NCBI GenBank assembly: GCA_036501145.1
Contig: DASYAV010000022.1
Span: 1-64,000 of the forward strand
DNA length: 64,000 nucleotides
Direction: 5' to 3'
Source of the DNA: PALSA-505 sp036501145
GTDB taxonomy: Bacteria > Actinomycetota > Actinomycetes > Streptosporangiales > Streptosporangiaceae
In this document: one piece after another, positions 59,897 to 64,000 of the stretch
How the letters are laid out: every line of letters begins with the position of its first letter
Numbering within the stretch: the stretch's first letter is position 1
Translations under genes and position numbers: made by a program
The notes under the pieces: generated by a model
What the model was told of the DNA's origin: nothing
The model's database searches: none
The model's input: the letters and a program-made list of their open reading frames with translations, nothing else

Positions 59897-60484
59897 TCAT
59901 GCCTGCAGTGTGCCGGTGGCGAGACCGTACCAGAAGGTCCCCTCACCGTATTTCCGCGCCCTGTCCGCGGTGTACCCGTCCGGCCAGTCGACCGGCCCTG
60001 ACCTGGTGCTCCGCTCGACGGCGACGAGCGCACCCGGGGCCAGCCAGCCCGCGCCGGCCAGCGTGGCGAGCATCGCGGTAACCGCCTCGCCGGGCAGCGG
60101 GTAGGGCGGGTCGGCGAAGACCACGCCGAACGGCCCGCCGCCGAGGCCGGCCGGGCCGCGGGCCAGCACCGTCTCCACCCGGCCCGGGATGACCTGCGCG
60201 CCGGGCAGGGCGAGCGCCGCGACGTTGGCCCGGATCACCCGCAGCGCCCGCGGGTCGCTCTCCACCAGCGCGGCCCTGGCCGCGCCGCGGGACAGCGCCT
60301 CCAGGCCGACCGCGCCGGAGCCCGCGTACAGGTCCAGCAGGCTCGCCCCGGCCAGCGGCCCGTGCACCGCCTGCACCGTGCCGAACAGGCCCTCGCGGGC
60401 CCGGTCGCTGGTCGGCCGGGTGTCCCGCCCGGCCGGCACGGACAGCCGGCGTCCCCCCGCGGTCCCCGCGATCACCCGCGTCAT
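59897..60484 (-). CDS. rsmD: 16S rRNA (guanine-N2)-methyltransferase RsmD
   Basis: Methylates G966 of 16S rRNA. 195 residues, ATG at 60484. SAM-binding LLDLYAGSGAVGLEALSRGA and catalytic FADPPYPLPGE are present; RPTSDRAREGLFGTV opens the domain. Upstream is a decayed gene (60549-60815). Confidence 0.95.
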   Translation of the reverse strand: MTRVIAGTAGGRRLSVPAGRDTRPTSDRAREGLFGTVQAVHGPLAGASLLDLYAGSGAVGLEALSRGAARAALVESDPRALRVIRANVAALALPGAQVIPGRVETVLARGPAGLGGGPFGVVFADPPYPLPGEAVTAMLATLAGAGWLAPGALVAVERSTRSGPVDWPDGYTADRARKYGEGTFWYGLATGTLQA

Positions 60485-60548
60485 GCTTCCGAGGCTAGCG
60501 CCGCCCACGAGCGCCGCCGCGCGCCCAGTCCCCTGCCGCGCACTTCCC

Positions 60549-60815
60549 TTACCGCCCAGGGGCGGTGGCTGGTTGGGGGTGCGGCCAGCCGTCGTCCGGC
60601 ATCCCGTCGGCGCGAGCCGGGACGGCGAGCCCGTCGGCACCCTCGCCGAACATGGCGGCCCGGTTCACCCCGCCGACCATGTGGCTGAGCAGGGCGCGCA
60701 CGTCGTACTCGGTGCACGGGGTCGGGCCGGCGAGCTGGCACGGCGGGGAAGCGCCGGGGTTCCGTGCTGAGACCGCCAGGGGTGGCGGGTGAGCGGGTGC
60801 GGGGTGCGAAAGCCG
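60549..60815 (-). pseudogene. fragment of a DinB/TIGR03086-type protein
   Basis: A minus-strand open frame without a start codon (it opens after TAA at about 60818 and ends at TAA 60549-60551) encodes AGPTPCTEYDVRALLSHMVG and MFGEGADGL. This matches the first helix pair of TIGR03086/mycothiol-dependent (DinB-like) proteins, including CTxYDVRALLxHxxGG with the metal His. The rest of the family domain is missing. Confidence 0.65.
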
Positions 60816-60843
60816 TTAAGTATGAATCGCTTGGGGGTGGTGG

Positions 60844-63072
60844 TCAGGTCTTTTCCAGGAACCCGGCCTGGTCAGGGCCGAGCAGATCGCTGATCGCGGC
60901 GGCCAGCCCCGGGTGCTGCCCGAGTTCCGGGTCGGCGTCGACCACGGTGGCCGCCTCGCCGCGGGCCAGGCCGATGAGCTCCTCGTCGCGCAGCACGCTG
61001 AGCAGCTTGAGGGTGGACCGGCGGCCGGCCTGGGTGGCGCCGAGCACGTCACCTTCGCGGCGCTGCTCCAGGTCGAGCCGGGAGAGCCGGAAGCCATCCA
61101 GGGTGGCGGCGACCGCCGCCAGGCGTTCCCGCGAGCTGCTGGCCTCGGCGGCCTCGGTCACCAGCAGGCACAGGCCGGCCTTGGCGCCACGGCCGACCCG
61201 GCCGCGCAGCTGGTGCAGCTGGGAGACGCCGAACCGCTCCGCGTCCAGCACCACCATGACGGTGGCGTTCGGCACGTCCACCCCGACCTCGATGACCGTG
61301 GTGGCGACCAGCACGCCGACCGCCCCGCCGGCGAAGTCCCGCATCAGCCGGTCCTTGTCCTCCGGGCGGAGCCTGCCGTGCAGCACGCCGATGCGCAGGC
61401 CCTTCAGCGGCCCCTGCTCGAGCTCCGGGGCCACGTCCAGCACGCCCTTCGGCGGGCGGTTGAGGGTGAGGGCCGGCTCGTCGTCGTCGGGGAACTCCTC
61501 GCCGGGCCCGTCGTCGCCCGGGCCGTCGTCGCCGATGCGCGGGCAGACCACGTAGGCCTGCTGCCCGCGCTCCACCTCCTCGCGCACCCGCTGCCAGGCG
61601 CGCTCCAGGTAGTGCGGCTTGTCCGCGGCCGGGACCACGTGGCTGGCGATCGGCGACCGGCCGGCCGGCAGCTCGCTGAGCGTGCTCACATCCAGGTCCC
61701 CGTACACGGTCATGGCCACCGTGCGCGGGATCGGCGTCGCGGTCATCACGAGCACGTGCGGGCGGCCGTCCTGGGCCTTCTCGCGCAGCGCGTCCCGCTG
61801 CTCGACGCCGAACCTGTGCTGCTCGTCCACGACGACCAGGCCGAGGTCGGCGAACTGCACGTGCTCTTCGAGCAGCGCGTGCGTGCCGATCACGATCCCG
61901 GCCGCGCCTGACGCGGCGTCGAGCAGCGCCTCGCGCCGGGCGGCGGCGCCGAGCGCGCCGGTGAGCAGGGCCACCCTGGTGGCGTTCGCCGCGGCGTCCA
62001 GCATGCCGGCCCGGCTCATCGGGCCGAGCAGGCCGGTGATCGACCGGTAGTGCTGCTGGGCAAGCACCTCGGTGGGGGCGAGCAGCACCGCCTGCCCGCC
62101 GGCGTCCACCACCTGGAGCATGGCCCGCACGGCGATGACGGTCTTGCCGGAGCCGACCTCGCCCTGTAGCAGCCGGTGCATCGGGTGGGCGCAGGCCAGG
62201 TCGTTCCCTATCGTCTGGCCGGCGTCGCGCTGGCCGTCGGTGAGGGTGAACGGCAGCCCGTCGTCGAAGGCGGCGGCCAGGCCGTCGGGGACGGCCGGGC
62301 GGGGGGTGGCCGGCAGCGCCGCGGACGCGCGCCGCCGCTGGGCCAGCGCGGCCTGGATGACGAACGCCTCGTCCCACTTCAGCCGGTCCCTGGCGCGCCG
62401 CCAGTCCTCGTCGTCCAGCGGCACGTGCACGGCCCGGACCGCCTCGGCCAGGCCCATCAGACCGTGCCGTTCGCGCAGGCCGGGCGGCAGCGGGTCCTCG
62501 CCCAGGTCCAGCACGTCCAGCAGCGTCTGCACCGCCTTGGCGATCCGCCAGGACTGCAGCTTCGCGGTGGCCGGGTAGACGGGGATGGGCGCCGGGGTGT
62601 ACTCGGCGGCCAGTTCGGCGCCGACCAGGCCGGTGCCGTCCTGCTCGGTGGCGACCGGCTCGAAGTCGGGGTGGACGAGCTGGCGCTGGTTGCGGAACGT
62701 GGACACCTCGCCGGAGAACAGTCCGGTGGTGCCGTTGGTCAGCCGTGAGTGCGGCCCGTAATGCGCCGCCCGGCTGGTCGCCGCGAAGAACGTCAGCAGC
62801 AGGGTGCTGGTTCCGTCGGTGACGGTGATCTTGATGACCTCGCCCTTGCGCTGCTTCATCCGGAACTTCTCGGTCTTGACCACCTGGGCCAGCACGGTCA
62901 CGTGCTCGCCCTCGCGCAGCCCGGCCAGGTCGGTCAGCTCGCCGCGCGGCTGATACCGGCGCGGGTAGTGGCGCAGCACGTCGCCGACGGTCTGGTAGCC
63001 GAACGCGTCGCCGAACTTCTTGGCCCCTGCCGGGCCGAGTATCCGGACGAGCGGCTCCTGCGTGGTCACCAT
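60844..63072 (-). CDS. recG: ATP-dependent DNA helicase RecG
   Basis: A 742-residue helicase that reverses stalled forks and branch-migrates Holliday junctions. An N-terminal wedge/OB domain (GDVLRHYPRRYQPRGELTDL, GEVIKITVTDGTSTLLLTFF) precedes motif I LQGEVGSGKTVIA, motif II VVDEQHRFG, motif III MTATPIPRTVAMT, and TTVIEVGVDVPNATVM with QLHQLRGRVGRG. An acidic insert (GDDGPGDDGPGEEFPDDD) lies between the two helicase lobes. Confidence 0.96.
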   Translation of the reverse strand: MVTTQEPLVRILGPAGAKKFGDAFGYQTVGDVLRHYPRRYQPRGELTDLAGLREGEHVTVLAQVVKTEKFRMKQRKGEVIKITVTDGTSTLLLTFFAATSRAAHYGPHSRLTNGTTGLFSGEVSTFRNQRQLVHPDFEPVATEQDGTGLVGAELAAEYTPAPIPVYPATAKLQSWRIAKAVQTLLDVLDLGEDPLPPGLRERHGLMGLAEAVRAVHVPLDDEDWRRARDRLKWDEAFVIQAALAQRRRASAALPATPRPAVPDGLAAAFDDGLPFTLTDGQRDAGQTIGNDLACAHPMHRLLQGEVGSGKTVIAVRAMLQVVDAGGQAVLLAPTEVLAQQHYRSITGLLGPMSRAGMLDAAANATRVALLTGALGAAARREALLDAASGAAGIVIGTHALLEEHVQFADLGLVVVDEQHRFGVEQRDALREKAQDGRPHVLVMTATPIPRTVAMTVYGDLDVSTLSELPAGRSPIASHVVPAADKPHYLERAWQRVREEVERGQQAYVVCPRIGDDGPGDDGPGEEFPDDDEPALTLNRPPKGVLDVAPELEQGPLKGLRIGVLHGRLRPEDKDRLMRDFAGGAVGVLVATTVIEVGVDVPNATVMVVLDAERFGVSQLHQLRGRVGRGAKAGLCLLVTEAAEASSSRERLAAVAATLDGFRLSRLDLEQRREGDVLGATQAGRRSTLKLLSVLRDEELIGLARGEAATVVDADPELGQHPGLAAAISDLLGPDQAGFLEKT

Positions 63073-63207
63073 AGGGGCAGAATATGGGCCGCCTGCGACG
63101 CCGGTTCGCGTCTGGCAGCGGTGTCGGATATTCTTCGACGACTGCCCCGGTCAGCCATGTGGCATGCCCGGGTACCAAACCATCCCACGCACCCAATGGA
63201 GCGAACC

Positions 63208-63393
63208 GTGGCTTCCGTCTGCGACGTCTGCGGCAAGGAGCCGGGTTTCGGCAACAAGATCTCGCGCTCGCACCGCCGCACCCGACGCCGCTGGAACCCC
63301 AACATCCAGTCGGTTCGTACCGTCGTCGGCGGGACGCCGAAGCGGCTCAAGGTGTGCACCTCGTGCATCAAGGCGCGCAAGGTCACGCGCTGA
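63208..63393 (+). CDS. rpmB: 50S ribosomal protein L28
   Basis: A 61-residue large-subunit protein, GTG at 63208 with GGAG six bases upstream. It reads MASVCDVCGKEPGFGNKISR and later VCTSCIKARKV, so it is a C+ (zinc-binding) form with two CxxC pairs. It is divergent from recG. Confidence 0.96.
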   Translation: MASVCDVCGKEPGFGNKISRSHRRTRRRWNPNIQSVRTVVGGTPKRLKVCTSCIKARKVTR

Positions 63394-64000
63394 CGCCCGG
63401 CTGGCTGCCGCGCTGCTGACTGGCGCGCAGCCGCCACCCGTGATCCACCGGGCCGGTTCCCGCGCCGAGCGGGAAGCCGGCCCGTATCGCGCCGGTCAGG
63501 TACTCCCGGGCCCCGGCCACCGCGGCCGGCACGTCGGCGCCCAGCGCCAGCAGGGCGGCGATCGCCGAGGCCAGTGTGCACCCGGTCCCGTGGTCGTGCC
63601 CGCCCGGCAGCCGGGGGCCGGTGAACGTGTGTGCCTGACGGCCGTCGTAGAGCAGGTCCACCGGGTCGCCGGGCAGGTGGCCGCCGGTCACCAGGACCCA
63701 CCGTGGGCCCATGTCCTTCAGCGCGCGGGCGGCGGCGAGCAGGCCCCGCTCGCCGGTGACGCGGACACCGGTGAGCAGTTCGGCTTCGTCGATGTTGGGC
63801 GTGACCACGGTGGCCAGCGGGAACAGGCGGCCGGTCAGCGCGCCGGCGGCGTCCCGGTCCAGTAGCCGGTCGCCGTGTGTGGACGCCGCGACCGGGTCCA
63901 CCACGAGCGGGGCGGTCACCCCGGCCAGTTCGTCGGCGACCACGGTGACGGTGCGGGCCGAGGCCAGCATCCCGGTCTTCACCGCCTGCGCCCCGATGTC
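63383..64000 (-). CDS. thiD: hydroxymethylpyrimidine (phosphate) kinase ThiD, 5' end outside window
   Basis: Thiamine-synthesis kinase phosphorylating hydroxymethylpyrimidine. The visible frame holds KTGMLASARTV, LVVDPVAASTHGDRLLD, VVTPNIDEAELLTG, VLVTGGHL and the C-terminal GGHDHGTGCTLASAIAALLA with the catalytic GTGC. The N-terminus is beyond position 64000. Its stop overlaps rpmB by 11 bases, convergent. Confidence 0.93.
   Translation of the reverse strand, partial: DIGAQAVKTGMLASARTVTVVADELAGVTAPLVVDPVAASTHGDRLLDRDAAGALTGRLFPLATVVTPNIDEAELLTGVRVTGERGLLAAARALKDMGPRWVLVTGGHLPGDPVDLLYDGRQAHTFTGPRLPGGHDHGTGCTLASAIAALLALGADVPAAVAGAREYLTGAIRAGFPLGAGTGPVDHGWRLRASQQRGSQPGVSA

Overview
The window is high-GC actinobacterial chromosome (most lines above 70% G+C, GTG starts common, 4-nt start/stop overlaps frequent). 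The DUF2469-rnhB pair, the yceD-rpmF-rnc order, a cvnABCD conservon and MmyB-type and WD/NarL-type regulators point to a filamentous actinomycete, probably near Streptosporangiales; the sequence does not fix the genus. Most genes lie on the minus strand.

Housekeeping block A (1-8 kb, minus strand): rlmN (cut by the window edge), cdsA, frr, pyrH, tsf, rpsB and xerC, with a SUFU-domain gene and a 59-codon membrane protein wedged in. Accessory block (8-34.3 kb): a secreted phosphodiester-glycosidase protein; a NarL-type two-component system facing a small membrane/haem protein pair and an ABC exporter that share one promoter layout; a cyclase; an ArsR-MFS pair; a nucleoside-salvage cluster (NCS1 permease, GntR, ADP-ribosylglycohydrolase, PfkB kinase); ferredoxin, DUF4242 and two paired cupins; a complete conservon cvnABCD; an alpha/beta hydrolase; and a second ArsR-MFS pair whose MFS gene is frameshifted. 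In Streptomyces the dprA and rpsB regions are close together, so this ~26 kb looks like accessory DNA placed between them.

Housekeeping block B (34.4-64 kb, mainly minus strand): dprA-comM-yraN (recombination), DUF2469-rnhB-lepB-rplS-trmD-rimM-khpA-rpsP, ffh, glnD-glnB (no amtB beside them), ftsY, smc, a small coiled-coil protein, acyP-mutM-rnc-rpmF-yceD, coaD-rsmD, recG, then rpmB and a partial thiD. Several relics lie between them: an MmyB regulator fragment, a DinB/TIGR03086 fragment and a membrane-protein tail.

The most striking feature is a two-gene unit at 45,960-48,040 between ffh and glnD. A single-cysteine thioredoxin-like fusion protein is followed by a gene whose in-frame TGA is exactly the selenocysteine of a UGSC-family selenoprotein. 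A bacterial-type SECIS hairpin follows the TGA at suitable spacing. Ordinary gene calling would end this gene at residue 92 and lose its second half.

Other notable points are a 20-bp repeat inserted in the same reading frame into both rnhB and glnD, a tandem 85/86-bp element between smc and ftsY, a perfect 26-bp operator palindrome, twin spaced promoter elements in the two-component/ABC locus, a very long Lys/Ala/Thr/Glu repeat tail on ribosomal protein S16 and an Ala/His-rich insertion inside the XerC catalytic domain.
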